A stretch of DNA of 64,000 nt from Calothrix sp. PCC 7716 (GTDB taxonomy: Bacteria; Cyanobacteriota; Cyanobacteriia; Cyanobacteriales; Nostocaceae): the NCBI RefSeq assembly GCF_019977735.1, contig NZ_AP025018.1:6700580-6764579 (forward strand). The letters run 5' to 3'. The notes under the pieces were generated by a model. That model saw only the letters and a list, made by a program, of their open reading frames with translations. It had not been told where the DNA came from and ran no database searches. Made by a program: the position numbers and the translations under genes. This document shows, piece by piece, positions 47,101 through 55,517 of this stretch. The first letter of the stretch is position 1. Each line of letters begins with the position of its first letter.

Positions 47101-47448
47101 GAGAGGGCTACAGTAGGCTCTAAATCCTCATCCTTAACTCTAAACACTTTACTCTCAACCTCTAACTCCCGTCCAGACGCGCTTAGTCAGGTTTCTACTA
47201 ACTTTGCAAGTAGTCCTACGGAAATAGTATTTTACATTAAAGACAACGGCATCGGTTTTGACATGCGTTTTGCCCATAAATTGTTTGGGGTCTTCCAACG
47301 CTTGCAGACAGACCCTCAGTTTGAAGGTACGGGAGTTGGGCTGGCCAACGTGCAACGCATTATTCACCGTCACGGGGGGCGGGTGTGGGCGGTTGGCGAA
47401 GTTAATGTTGGGGCAACATTTTATTTTTCCCTGCCCAAAAACAGTTGA
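44125..47448 (+). CDS. Multi-PAS membrane sensor histidine kinase
   Basis: The 1107 residues start with seven or eight hydrophobic helices (about 15-310), a membrane sensor module. Four to five PAS/PAC units follow. Two near-identical ones begin LRQNLAVLNAINQNTPNLIY and LRQSLAILNAINQTTPTFLY, so one arose by duplication; each ends ISVDITNRK or VSTDITERK. Then come the HisKA helix with His842 (SYTVSHDLRAPLRHIAGF) and a HATPase_c domain (NLVENALKYSKT, IKDNGIGFD, GTGVGLANVQRIIHRHGG). There is no receiver domain. Three single-domain response regulators follow on the same strand and are likely partners. An ATG at 44170 is an alternative start. Confidence 0.9.
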   Translation: MKLVLGKKIITYIKIMHNLRDTNAFTKLASAVVICIGCIALFGWATNIDIFKSIIPGAVTMKANTAICFLLSGVTLWLEAAIRQSNSNRLRNLVLRSCILITIIIALLTLSQYLFGWNLGMDELLFRDFPLSSATSHPGRMAVNTAINFLLISAAQWLKIGDNTNCNRRHVSFLQQILTLIALFISFQALIGYIYGVRVFYQFSVYTTSMAVSTALAFNVLCCGLLFNNRYHGLMATVSTELNGGVAARRLIPTAVLLPLVLGWVVIQGEKANHYNSAFGTSLMVISLIVIYLFTIWRNATYLNKLDKKRKAIESELRQNLAVLNAINQNTPNLIYVKDRDSNFLMANAATLSVIGKSEADILGRSETSFLPFDQAVLVLANDRLVIESGDVHVFENTVQVTEVTRTFLTTKSPYYDLDNNIIGLIGISVDITNRKEMENQLRQSLAILNAINQTTPTFLYAKDRDGKFLMANPATLEAIGLGETEVIGKSDLEFLRARSEALMIMENDRLVMESGSVQILEETVLFPKGTRTYISSKSPYYDDNGNIIGLIGVSTDITERKQIETERDKFFNVSLDLLCIADFDGYFKRINPAFVNTLGYSEEELLSTPFINLVHRDDVAATEREFYKLKSGAKTLQFENRYRCKNSEYRWLMWNVASDVESGLMYAVAHDITERKQTEEALRQSEERLRLFAESDVIGMLYGDVNGGILQANDAFLEIIGYTRSDLEAGRISWVEITPPEYLPLDQAGIAEARARGSCTPYEKQYIRKDATRVDVLIGYILHGENRSQSVVFILDITNRKRAEAEIRRLNETLEERVRQRTAQLEAANKELESFSYTVSHDLRAPLRHIAGFVDLLKRRIEKQESDDTIKRYFNTINEAIGQAGTLIDELLAFSRMGRAEMRYMTLDMNLLVEEVKQDCQDIINNRSCIWQIEYLPQVQGDPSMLRLVVRNLVENALKYSKTREVAEITIGTIERIEDKQEAQANQECQTERATVGSKSSSLTLNTLLSTSNSRPDALSQVSTNFASSPTEIVFYIKDNGIGFDMRFAHKLFGVFQRLQTDPQFEGTGVGLANVQRIIHRHGGRVWAVGEVNVGATFYFSLPKNS

Positions 47449-47773
47449 GCTAAGTAGCAACGAATACAAACAGTTCTTGCATTAAGTCAACTGCTAGCTC
47501 AAGGAACAAAAGCCAATAAAATTGTCAAACTAATCTCTCTTGGGTTAGATGCCAAGCTTGAAACCGTTGGCAGGAGGGCAGTTTGAAAATAGATTAGAAC
47601 CAGTACAATCTATACCCAAAGAAAGACCCCTTTAGTATCTTATGGTATATAAGGTTAGTAAAACATTAGCTTTCAAACCAATTCAGGAGTCAATTTAAGG
47701 CAATAAATGTCTGTTTGACTACTGAATTCTGGTGCAGCTTATTTTAAAACGTGCAATCAAAACTAAAATTTAC

Positions 47774-48178
47774 ATGAACTGGTCTGCTTTATTCCCGCAA
47801 ACTTCAAAACAACGTATTTTGGTAGTTGACGATAACCCAGACAATACTATTTTGCTTCAGTACCTGCTGGAAGAGTTTGGATTTAGTACGCTCGTTGCCG
47901 ACTGTGGCAAGGCAGCCCTGGCAATGGTGGAGTTTGAGCCGCCGGACTTAATCTTTCTGGATTTGATGATGCCGGATATGAATGGCATTGAAGTCGCCCG
48001 CCACATCCGTGCCAATCCTTTAATTCAAGATATTCCGATTGTGCTAGTCACAGCCTATACGGAAGAAATTGGGGATGCGGATTACAGTCTTTTAAACGGA
48101 ATGCTGGCTAAACCTATTGATGAAAATAAATTATTATCATTATTAAATTCTATGATTAACACTATAAATACTTTTTAG
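47774..48178 (+). CDS. Single-domain response regulator
   Basis: From the ATG at 47774 the protein has about 134 residues; an upstream GTG at 47732 is less likely. All receiver residues are present: ILVVDDNPDN (acidic pair), DLIFLDLMMPDMNG (phospho-Asp), IVLVTAYTEE (Thr) and LAKPID (Lys). No output domain follows. It lies 325 bp downstream of the histidine kinase stop in the same orientation, so it probably receives phosphate from it. Confidence 0.85.
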   Translation: MNWSALFPQTSKQRILVVDDNPDNTILLQYLLEEFGFSTLVADCGKAALAMVEFEPPDLIFLDLMMPDMNGIEVARHIRANPLIQDIPIVLVTAYTEEIGDADYSLLNGMLAKPIDENKLLSLLNSMINTINTF

Positions 48179-48833
48179 CTAATAAGAACTGCTTATTTGT
48201 GTGCAGGAAGAGCAAACTATCCAAGTCGTATGCGTCTCAAACGTTAAATCATAACCTGAACTAAGATGGCAAATACTAATTGCTATAAAGATAAAGGATT
48301 TAATTCAGCTAATGATTGTCAATTTTAGTAACATTTAGAGCAAAATGATTTTTACCTGATTGACAGTTTGACTTGTTCGGGCTAGTTTTGATTAGTGTAA
48401 ATGAGCTAGCTAGAGATACGGGTGCCGACAAGACTGACCGCAATCGCCCCTAGCTATACTTGGCAGGCACAATCCATAAGTTAGTCAGAAAAAATACCCA
48501 ATAAAAGGTTGCCGATTTTCTCCCTAGCATTACTCTTGCTGAGAAAAACCAATAATCGAGAGAGTGCAGTTGAGGGCAGATTGGGACAACAAACGAGTGC
48601 AAGGCTATCGACGTTTAGGCAAGAATTTTGCAGTGTAAACCAAGGCTAGAGGCAGACTGCACATGAATGGCTGAAAGTAGCAACAGCAACGGTGGGGTGT
48701 GTAAGCCACTGGTGCTATGCGCTATTAACAGAATAATAGAGTAATAACAACGGACTTGTACGTGCGGGCTAAATTATTGCGATTAATGTGTTCCACCAAT
48801 GTTTTAAAACTACTTAACAAAGCAAAGGTAGAA
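48179..48833. other. Intergenic region
   Basis: About 650 bp with no supported gene. A plus-strand stretch around 48660-48730 reads HEWLKVATATVGC but is broken by stops and may be an old coding remnant. No GGCGCC here. Confidence 0.4.
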
Positions 48834-49208
48834 ATGACTGGTTTAAAAAACAGAATTTTGTGCATTGACGACTCACAGGATAGCTGTGAGTTGGTTGATT
48901 TTGTTCTGAATGAAGCTGGCTATGAAGTGCAATTGGCAAATTCTCTCCAAGATGGGTTGGGGCTAATGCAAACCAGCAGCTTCAGTGTATGCCTCCTGGA
49001 CATGTCCCTACCAGACGGTTCAGGCATTGACTTAATCCCCAAACTGCTTTCAGTTGATCCGTTGCTGCAAATTATTGTTTGCTCCGGAGATGCCCGCCCA
49101 GAGATATACGAAGAAGTTACAGAGGCTGGGGCGGTGGCTTTTTTTACCAAACCCATTGATTTTGATTTACTGGTGGCCAGAGTAACTAGCTGCTTAACTC
49201 CAAACTGA
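48834..49208 (+). CDS. Single-domain response regulator
   Basis: The ATG at 48834, after AAAGG, begins MTGLKNRILCIDDSQDS. A longer frame from a TTG at 48756 has no domain support. Receiver residues: CIDDS (acidic pair), VCLLDMSLPDGSG (phospho-Asp), IVCSGDARPE (Ser) and FFTKPID (Lys). About 124 residues, no output domain. It is second in the regulator series after the kinase. Confidence 0.82.
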   Translation: MTGLKNRILCIDDSQDSCELVDFVLNEAGYEVQLANSLQDGLGLMQTSSFSVCLLDMSLPDGSGIDLIPKLLSVDPLLQIIVCSGDARPEIYEEVTEAGAVAFFTKPIDFDLLVARVTSCLTPN

Positions 49209-49722
49209 TAAATGCCTTCATGTGGGCAAAACTCTGGGAATTAAGTAACCATTTTCAAGAAATTTTCCCTTTGAGACTTTTATTCTGCCCACAACTTGCT
49301 CCCCTAACCATTAGCTACAAGGACAGGTGCTAATTTTAACCCGAAAGGATACCAATTGCCTCCCGACCTTGTATCTAGTCTATTAAACTGTGCGTGTTTG
49401 AGACTATATGTAAAGATAAAGTTACATAATTTTTATAAGTTGTTACTAAACCAGAAGATTTCTTGTCATAGCTTCGTAATGTATACATCTTGAGTTATAT
49501 TTCTTAAATTTATAAAAGATTTAATTGCTAGTTAATGAATATATTTCTTTAGTCAACGACACAACCTAACTTAGGGTAGAAGGGTCTTACCTGCGGGATT
49601 ATGGCAAAATAAGAAAAATTATAGAAATTAACATACTTCTCTTGAAAACCCTTCATTTGCTTTCAAGGATACATCTTAATTAGGAGTCGGTGTTTCCAGT
49701 TAATTTAACTAGGGTTTAGATT
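49209..49722. other. Intergenic region
   Basis: AT-rich, with no gene, no GGCGCC and no clear repeat. It probably contains the promoter of the third response regulator. Confidence 0.5.
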
Positions 49723-50151
49723 ATGCCTAATATCTTTAGCACCCAATACTTCAATAAAAAGCGAATTTTGGTAGTGGATAATGTTACAGACCATTCTGAG
49801 CTTTTAGTATACATTCTCAAGACGGAAGGCTATAGTGTGAAGACAGCTAATTGCGGATATAGCGCGATTGCCAAAATTGAAGCCAGTCCACCCGATCTGG
49901 TGCTGCTGGATTTAATGATGCCGGGAATAAATGGGCTGGACGTGGCAAAATGGGTTCGCCAAAACCGTCCTAGTGTGGCAGTTGTGCTAGTGACTTCTGA
50001 TTATGAATTGTTAGAGGAATTGTCTGCTCAGGCACCGATTGATGGCTTTCTGCCTAAACCCGTTAACTGGGAGAAAACCATTAGTACGGTGCAGGCAGTT
50101 TTAGCTTCCAAAAAACAGTTAGAAAAGTTAAGTTACAAGAAAGAGGCATGA
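49723..50151 (+). CDS. Single-domain response regulator with an altered acidic pocket
   Basis: The 142 residues carry a receiver domain: ILVVDNVTDHSELL, LVLLDLMMPGINGLD, VVLVTSDYEL and FLPKPVN. The usual VDD pair reads VDN here, so metal binding may be weaker; the phospho-Asp, Thr and Lys are kept. It is third in the series after the kinase and has no output domain. A short gene (50226) follows 74 nt later. Confidence 0.82.
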   Translation: MPNIFSTQYFNKKRILVVDNVTDHSELLVYILKTEGYSVKTANCGYSAIAKIEASPPDLVLLDLMMPGINGLDVAKWVRQNRPSVAVVLVTSDYELLEELSAQAPIDGFLPKPVNWEKTISTVQAVLASKKQLEKLSYKKEA

Positions 50152-50225
50152 TTTATTTAGATAGGTAAAAATGGAAGCAGAAAGCCGTAGGCAGAGAATA
50201 GTAAACTGATGAGGAAGGTGATACA

Positions 50226-50480
50226 ATGGAAACGCCGGAAGAAGCTAAAAAGAAATTTCTCTACCCTCGCAGTCGCTACTACGGGGAATTTGACCCAAAA
50301 AACTTGATTTTCAACGCCAATTTACAAGAATTTGCCCAAAAAGTGGGCTACATTACCGCCCTAGAAACCTCCGGTAAGCTGTCTTCCATTGAAGCCTACC
50401 AGAGAATCAAAGCCCTTTGGAAACAGTTGAAAAATAGTAAAAAAGAGTTGGGCATTGGTAAAACAGTACCGGACATCTAA
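50226..50480 (+). CDS. Small conserved cyanobacterial protein (DUF7219-like)
   Basis: An 84-residue, mostly helical protein: FLYPRSRYYGEFDPKNLIFN, then LQEFAQKVGYITALETSGKL and AYQRIKALWKQLKNSKKELG. I recall this as a cyanobacterial protein of unknown function (DUF7219-type) sometimes near signalling genes; the family name is not certain. AGGAAGG precedes the ATG. It may be co-transcribed with the response regulator upstream. Confidence 0.65.
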   Translation: METPEEAKKKFLYPRSRYYGEFDPKNLIFNANLQEFAQKVGYITALETSGKLSSIEAYQRIKALWKQLKNSKKELGIGKTVPDI

Positions 50481-50545
50481 AAGACTAAAATTGTAGATTA
50501 ACCATTGAAAAGCTGAATCAGCGAGTGAAATCAGCTTGCAGGAAG

Positions 50546-50821
50546 CTAGTTAACAGACTGCATTAAAAAGTCTGTAACCACCTTCTGTCTCAATTCTTGG
50601 TGTGCTGCTTCAGCTTTCTTATATGAATTGACAGCCTTAATGTGGGCTTGCCAAGCTTCTTTAGACAGTTCCAGCAAACAGGTATCGGTTGCCACATTTT
50701 GCTTATGAATTAATACGGTTATTTCCCGGCAACGATTAAAGTGGTGAAGAAAATCTTGGTAGTGCTTGAGAAAGAGAGCATATTCGGGCGATACTTCATT
50801 CGTGTCTATACCTTTGGTCAT
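50546..50821 (-). CDS. Small helical hypothetical protein
   Basis: The 91 residues look wholly helical, with regular spacing (FLKHYQDFLHHFNRCREITV, then AWQAHIKAVNSYKKAEAAHQ). There is no family, signal peptide or membrane segment. It converges on the gene at 50226 and has a plausible start. Confidence 0.45.
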   Translation of the reverse strand: MTKGIDTNEVSPEYALFLKHYQDFLHHFNRCREITVLIHKQNVATDTCLLELSKEAWQAHIKAVNSYKKAEAAHQELRQKVVTDFLMQSVN

Positions 50822-51368
50822 ATTTCGGTGGGAGTATTTTTACCATTATTTGGACTCCTTCAGAGATTTATCCATCTATCTAAAGAGTGAGTTTATATTA
50901 AAAATTGCTGTATTAATTTATACACTTTTGAACAGACTGGAATCGCACATCATTATTCATAACTTCTGCTCTTTACTAATTTATTCGTCTTCATTGATGA
51001 TGTGGAGAATGGAAAGGTTTGGGCTTTTCTACAACTTGTAGTTCAACAACCAACCAAAAAGTATAAACTAATACACTAAGTCTTCAGCAGAAAAATTGGT
51101 ATCTTATATCTGTGGGCAGAGAAAGAAGTTCAGTATTAATACCAGAATAAATATAATTTGCACTCACCCTGCACCGTTTTACACTTCTTATTCCCAAAGC
51201 ACCTGTCAACTTTCTAAATTTTGAAAATAGTAATGGGGTCTGAGGCTCAAGTTGTGCCTAAGAACGGTAATGTATACGCTCTTTCTTCCATGTGAAGATG
51301 AGAAGGTATTTTGTATTACTGGCTTTCTCTAAATATCATTTGCTGCTTCTGTAAAATCAATCTGGTGC
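50822..51368. other. Intergenic region
   Basis: No supported gene. A 91-codon plus-strand frame at 50766-51041 starts inside the opposite-strand gene and reads like random AT-rich DNA. No GGCGCC. Confidence 0.45.
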
Positions 51369-51566
51369 ATGAAAGAGTTTGCTGGTCAAAAGGGCGAATT
51401 TAAAGCTTGGGTAACAGGTACGATTGCTAATCTAAATCATAAAGCTGGACACTACGTCCATCTCTCCACTGCGAAGCTCAATGCGCTGGATTGGAAAATA
51501 ATTAGGGAAATATACGATACTTACAAACTAGAATTACGGAAAGGACGAACTAAAATTTACATTTAG
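51369..51566 (+). CDS. Small hypothetical protein, possibly a C-terminal fragment
   Basis: The 65 residues (KEFAGQKGEFKAWVTGTIAN, then HLSTAKLNALDWKIIREIYD and a KLELRKGRTKIYI end) look coding and compact. The ATG at 51369 has no strong ribosome binding site, and the frame could be the end of a larger decayed gene. Family unknown. Confidence 0.4.
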   Translation: MKEFAGQKGEFKAWVTGTIANLNHKAGHYVHLSTAKLNALDWKIIREIYDTYKLELRKGRTKIYI

Positions 51567-51570
51567 ATAA

Positions 51571-51711
51571 TTGATACTTGGAACGGAACAACCGCGCGCA
51601 CTTAAAGACGAAGTTGTTCGCTACTTCAGAAGCACAAACCCGCTTAACTCTGTATACATGATGGCGTTCACTATTAAGCGCGCGGTAAGATTTCACAAGT
51701 ACGTCAGTTAA
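51571..51711 (+). CDS. Possible very small ORF or gene remnant
   Basis: The frame from a TTG at 51571 to the stop at 51709-51711 gives 46 residues with coding-like composition (RALKDEVVRYFRSTNPLNSV, then AFTIKRAVRFHKYVS). There is no ribosome binding site and no family. It could be the tail of a lost gene. Confidence 0.25.
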   Translation: MILGTEQPRALKDEVVRYFRSTNPLNSVYMMAFTIKRAVRFHKYVS

Positions 51712-51842
51712 TTGGGATATGGAGACTAATGGCGAATCCGCTTTCTTGAAATTATTGACTTACCTTCTTATAACCAACTTCCATGAAGGTTTAACAGTGG
51801 GGCGCCGATTATTAAAACTGTATTGTACGGCGTTTAACAGAT

Positions 51843-52511
51843 TTATTTAACAACTTGTAACAGTATTTGTTTACGTTGACGCTTTAGAAATAAACTGGCG
51901 CCAAAAAGTAAAAATGCAATACCAATTCCTGTATTTGGCTCCGAAACTTTTTGCGAGATTTGAATGGAACCACTTATAGAAGAACGGACAGAAGAGGGAA
52001 GGGTTGGGTCTAAATTCAGTGTGTATGTATTCAAAATCTGAAGCGTACCTATTGCGTTGGTGAATTGACCAGTACCTCCAGTAATAGTAAAAGTTCCTTC
52101 CCCAGATGCTGTTAGCTTTTGTAGGTTAGCTACCGCAGTTAATTGGCTTGTTCCAAACAATTTATTATCACCACTTCCAAAAAAGCTATCAGTGAGAATA
52201 GGGAACTCATTTAAACCAAATTGTGCTGCATCGGCGCCTTCTGTTCTTATACCAGTCGTAGGGTTAACTCGGCTATAACTTGAGCGCGCGAGAAAAGTTA
52301 AACCGTATGGAGCATCTACCAGAGTACCTGTGGCAGTGACTTTAAAAACTTCAGGTGTAATAGGTGTAGCTAATAGCGATACATCGTAAACTGCATTGAA
52401 TGGATAGATTGTTTGGGCATATGAAGAATCTATAGCTGTCCCTAAGCTTAAAGATACAAGACTGCACCAAAGAAAAAATTTGCCACCAGAACGCAAACAA
52501 GACTTTTTCAT
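51843..52511 (-). CDS. Exported PEP-CTERM-like protein
   Basis: The 222 residues start with a signal peptide (FFLWCSLVSLSLGTAIDSSY, cleavage likely after YAQ). The mature part is a beta-rich, Gly/Thr-rich domain (TASGEGTFTITGGTGQFTNA). The C-terminus has the sorting pattern SEPNTGIGIAFLLFGASLFL followed by KRQRK; EPN replaces the usual PEP. PEP-CTERM proteins are processed by exosortase and placed at the cell surface. The middle resembles small cyanobacterial allene-oxide-cyclase-like or PEP-CTERM proteins of unknown role. Confidence 0.8.
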   Translation of the reverse strand: MKKSCLRSGGKFFLWCSLVSLSLGTAIDSSYAQTIYPFNAVYDVSLLATPITPEVFKVTATGTLVDAPYGLTFLARSSYSRVNPTTGIRTEGADAAQFGLNEFPILTDSFFGSGDNKLFGTSQLTAVANLQKLTASGEGTFTITGGTGQFTNAIGTLQILNTYTLNLDPTLPSSVRSSISGSIQISQKVSEPNTGIGIAFLLFGASLFLKRQRKQILLQVVK

Positions 52512-53341
52512 ATATGTATAAAAAATGAGTTTATATTATTAGATTTACGTTATATTACTGAATTGTAAAGAGTTTGTCAATTTACCTACTCTTCGAGATA
52601 GTTATAAACGAATTAAACTAACTATTAGCCTTTTTACTTTCATAGTTCTAATATACTAAAAAGACTGTAAGTTAGATATTATCAGTAACTCGTACACCAA
52701 TATAACAGGCGCCCATATCCATATATATAGATAACTCTTATTTATGCTCGTATGGCGCCCACTACAACCACGAAGCAGAGCGCCAAATGCATAATGAATA
52801 TCTTGACGCTTGGCGCCCTTCTCACAACCAAGCTGTTCTATATGATAGGCGCCAGTACTTAAACGACAGGCGCCTTTATAAATACGCACGATACTTGAGC
52901 ATCCAGATATTTACTGCGTGACATTCATATGAAGGCAAAAACCTATACCTAGAACCAGCGGCGCTTGCAAAGAGCAAGAATTTTCCTCCTTGCCTGATTC
53001 GACAATTCTTGAGAATTTTTTTAATTGCTCGGCGCCTGTTCTATATTTATATTTTTTTAATTACGAAGCGCTGAATCGATAAAGTGCATAGTATTCGCAT
53101 ACTTACATTATTTATCTTGATTTTAATAGCGCAAACATTTACAAATTGAATGAAAGCAGGCACCGCTTAAATCGTCTCTATTTGAACATGCATCCGTAAC
53201 TAGCTAATCAGAATTTGCTATAAATTGAAAAAGTAACTACTATTAAATTAAAGAGTATTGACTTCAGACACAAAATACTTACTGCAATACTCAAACTAAA
53301 CAAATTATTGTTAATAATGTTAATATAAATAAAAATCTGTT
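52512..53341. repeat. Intergenic GGCGCC cluster
   Basis: About 830 bp, no gene. GGCGCC at 52708, 52754, 52813, 52849, 52869 and 53033. After 52869 the motif TATAAATACGCACGATACTT recurs from the 26368 element, so part of this cluster belongs to the same mini-repeat family. A 77-codon minus-strand frame here only crosses repeats. Confidence 0.55.
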
Positions 53342-54295
53342 ATGAAAGCAATAACCTACAACCAATATGGTGATTCTGAAGTTTTAAAACTTAGCGATAT
53401 TCCTAAGCCAGAACCCTCCTATAATCAAATTTTGATTAAAATGATGGCAACTACGGTTAATTCCGCTGATGTTCGTTTGCGTAAGGCAGACCCATTTTTA
53501 ATCAGATTAGCTTTTGGACTTTTTCGCCCAAATAAAAAAGTTCTTGGAACAGTTATTTCGGGTATAGTCGAACAAATTGGTAACGAAGTCACCAAATTTA
53601 AAGTTGGTGATCAAGTTTTTGGATTAAACGATTTAACAATGGGAACTTATGCTGAATTTGTACTAGTGCAAGAAACTATTCCACTCTTCTTCAAACCCAG
53701 TAATATAAATTTTGAAGAAGCTGCTGCCATAGTTTTTGGTGGTCATACTGCCTTACATTTTCTCAAAAAAGCCAATATTACAAAAGGTCAAAAAGTATTA
53801 ATTTACGGAGCGTCTGGTTCTGTGGGAACGTCTGCGGTTCAACTAGCCAAATATTACGGCGCCGAAGTAACAGCAATATGCAGTCAAAGTAATATTCAAA
53901 TGCTAAAAAATCTAGGCGCCGACCACGTTATTGATTATAATACAACTGACTTGTCAACACTGAATAAGGATTTTGATGTAGTTTTTGAAACAGTAAACAA
54001 AACCAAAGTAGAAACTATAGCTCAATTAACGCGCACCAATGGGATATTAATTCTGGGAGCAGTAATTATTAAAGGATTAATTCAAGGAATGTGGATAGCT
54101 AAAAAACGTAAGCTTAAACTTATTGCTGGAGTTGCTGAAGTAAATTCCGATGACCTCAAATTTCTTGGCTGGTTAATTGAAAATAAACATTTAAAACCAG
54201 TAATCGACAAAACTTACTCGCTTGGACAAATCCAATTAGCTCATCAGTATGTTGATTTAGGACATAAAAAAGGAAATATTGTTATTACATTGTAA
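53342..54295 (+). CDS. Quinone oxidoreductase-like MDR-family dehydrogenase
   Basis: The 317 residues are a zinc-independent medium-chain dehydrogenase: the N-terminal GroES-like fold (MKAITYNQYGDSEVLKLSDI, then GTVISGIVEQIGNEVTKFKV with GDQVFG), and the NADPH-binding Rossmann segment KVLIYGASGSVGTSAVQLAK (about 147-166), then LGADHVIDY. The catalytic zinc ligands of alcohol dehydrogenases are absent. It probably reduces quinones or enones with NADPH. It stands alone, transcribed to the right. Two GGCGCC words encode Gly-Ala in the Rossmann part. Confidence 0.88.
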   Translation: MKAITYNQYGDSEVLKLSDIPKPEPSYNQILIKMMATTVNSADVRLRKADPFLIRLAFGLFRPNKKVLGTVISGIVEQIGNEVTKFKVGDQVFGLNDLTMGTYAEFVLVQETIPLFFKPSNINFEEAAAIVFGGHTALHFLKKANITKGQKVLIYGASGSVGTSAVQLAKYYGAEVTAICSQSNIQMLKNLGADHVIDYNTTDLSTLNKDFDVVFETVNKTKVETIAQLTRTNGILILGAVIIKGLIQGMWIAKKRKLKLIAGVAEVNSDDLKFLGWLIENKHLKPVIDKTYSLGQIQLAHQYVDLGHKKGNIVITL

Positions 54296-54327
54296 TTATT
54301 AAATTCTGAGAACCATACAGGATTTGA

Positions 54328-54371
54328 GGCGCCTGTCTATATAAATACATAAGTACTTGATTATAGGCGCC
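54328..54371. repeat. GGCGCC-bounded mini-repeat
   Basis: GGCGCC at 54328 and 54366, with ATAAATACATAAGTACTTGA between. It is a short member of the family at 26368. Confidence 0.65.
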
Positions 54372-54466
54372 TCTTTGTTGTCATAGAACGCGACAACCTC
54401 AATATAACCCTTTGCCCTTCGAGAATTAGCAGTTACCAAATGTCCTACGGCGCCTGAAATCATGGA

Positions 54467-55258
54467 CTATATCGGACGATGCCAAGCTAATAACTTTTCA
54501 ACGTGTCCAGCACATACCTTAGAATTTTCTCTAGCAAAAAAGTTTATAAATCTAATCGTGGGGATTCCCTTTGTAGCTAAATCTTGCATTCTTTGATTAT
54601 CTCTATTAACCTGACTAGGGTCTTCCCAATGCTGTTTACCATCAATTTCTACAACACAAAGCTTCCCAGATTTAGGATTAAAACATACAATGTCGGCTGT
54701 ATAATTATCTTGCACTCGTACATGGCGACAGGCTTTAATATTTTCTACACATATAGCATCAAAGACCTCTTGTTCTCCCATTCCTATATATTTTTCATCA
54801 ACATCTAATTCTTCATACCAACCTTGTTGTATGATTAAATAATAAAGTATATTATCATTAAAATCCGCAAGCTTCTCTTGTAATATAAAAGGTTTATTCT
54901 TTTGCCAATTAGGTAATTCAACTTCGTTGTAATACTTTATTGCTTCATTATATTTTTCCTTTAATGCTGTAATTTTATTTGGGTCAGTAGAAAGTCTAGT
55001 AAAAATTGCCCATACCCAAAGCCCTATCAATCCAAACAATGCAAATGCAGGAATAAATGGAATTAAGAATAGTAATATGATTGTCCCTTGTATCGGCATC
55101 CAGTTATCATCAGTTAATGCGGGGCTTAATGGAGGATTGGGCTTTCCAAGTTCTTCATCGCTAAATTGCGGTTGTGTTACATGGTTGGCATTAGAATATT
55201 GAGATTGATGAATACGGGCAGGGTTATACTTTGCTTTTAAATTTGAATCTACTTGCAT
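54467..55258 (-). CDS. Membrane-anchored PD-(D/E)XK (DUF559-like) protein
   Basis: Of the 263 residues, about 55-85 form one or two hydrophobic helices (GTIILLFLIPFIPAFALFGL, then IGLWVWAIF). The C-terminal third is an endonuclease-like fold: ACRHVRVQDNYTADIVCFNP (D), KLCVVEIDGKQHWEDP (E-x-D-G-K-x-H), then NRDNQRMQDLATKGIPTIRF. This is the DUF559/Vsr-like signature. A nuclease held at the membrane could act on incoming DNA. It has no operon partner. Confidence 0.65.
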   Translation of the reverse strand: MQVDSNLKAKYNPARIHQSQYSNANHVTQPQFSDEELGKPNPPLSPALTDDNWMPIQGTIILLFLIPFIPAFALFGLIGLWVWAIFTRLSTDPNKITALKEKYNEAIKYYNEVELPNWQKNKPFILQEKLADFNDNILYYLIIQQGWYEELDVDEKYIGMGEQEVFDAICVENIKACRHVRVQDNYTADIVCFNPKSGKLCVVEIDGKQHWEDPSQVNRDNQRMQDLATKGIPTIRFINFFARENSKVCAGHVEKLLAWHRPI

Positions 55259-55517
55259 TTTAATCTCACTCAGTATTAAAGGGGTTTTTTATATATTTCC
55301 CTTACCGGAGAAAAAAATAACATTACTGGCAGCAACCGACTTTGATGGTAAGCACATCTATAACTTGCGTGCTTGCGTTTATAAGCTACAGGCGCCCACA
55401 ATTAAAGTTGACGTTTAACTCATCATCGACTAAGGTATACAAACTACACTCGACGGGTGCTAATTTTTTTGCTCCAGGTAATCCAATTACCACCCCCGTT
55501 GTACTAATCACCTGGAA

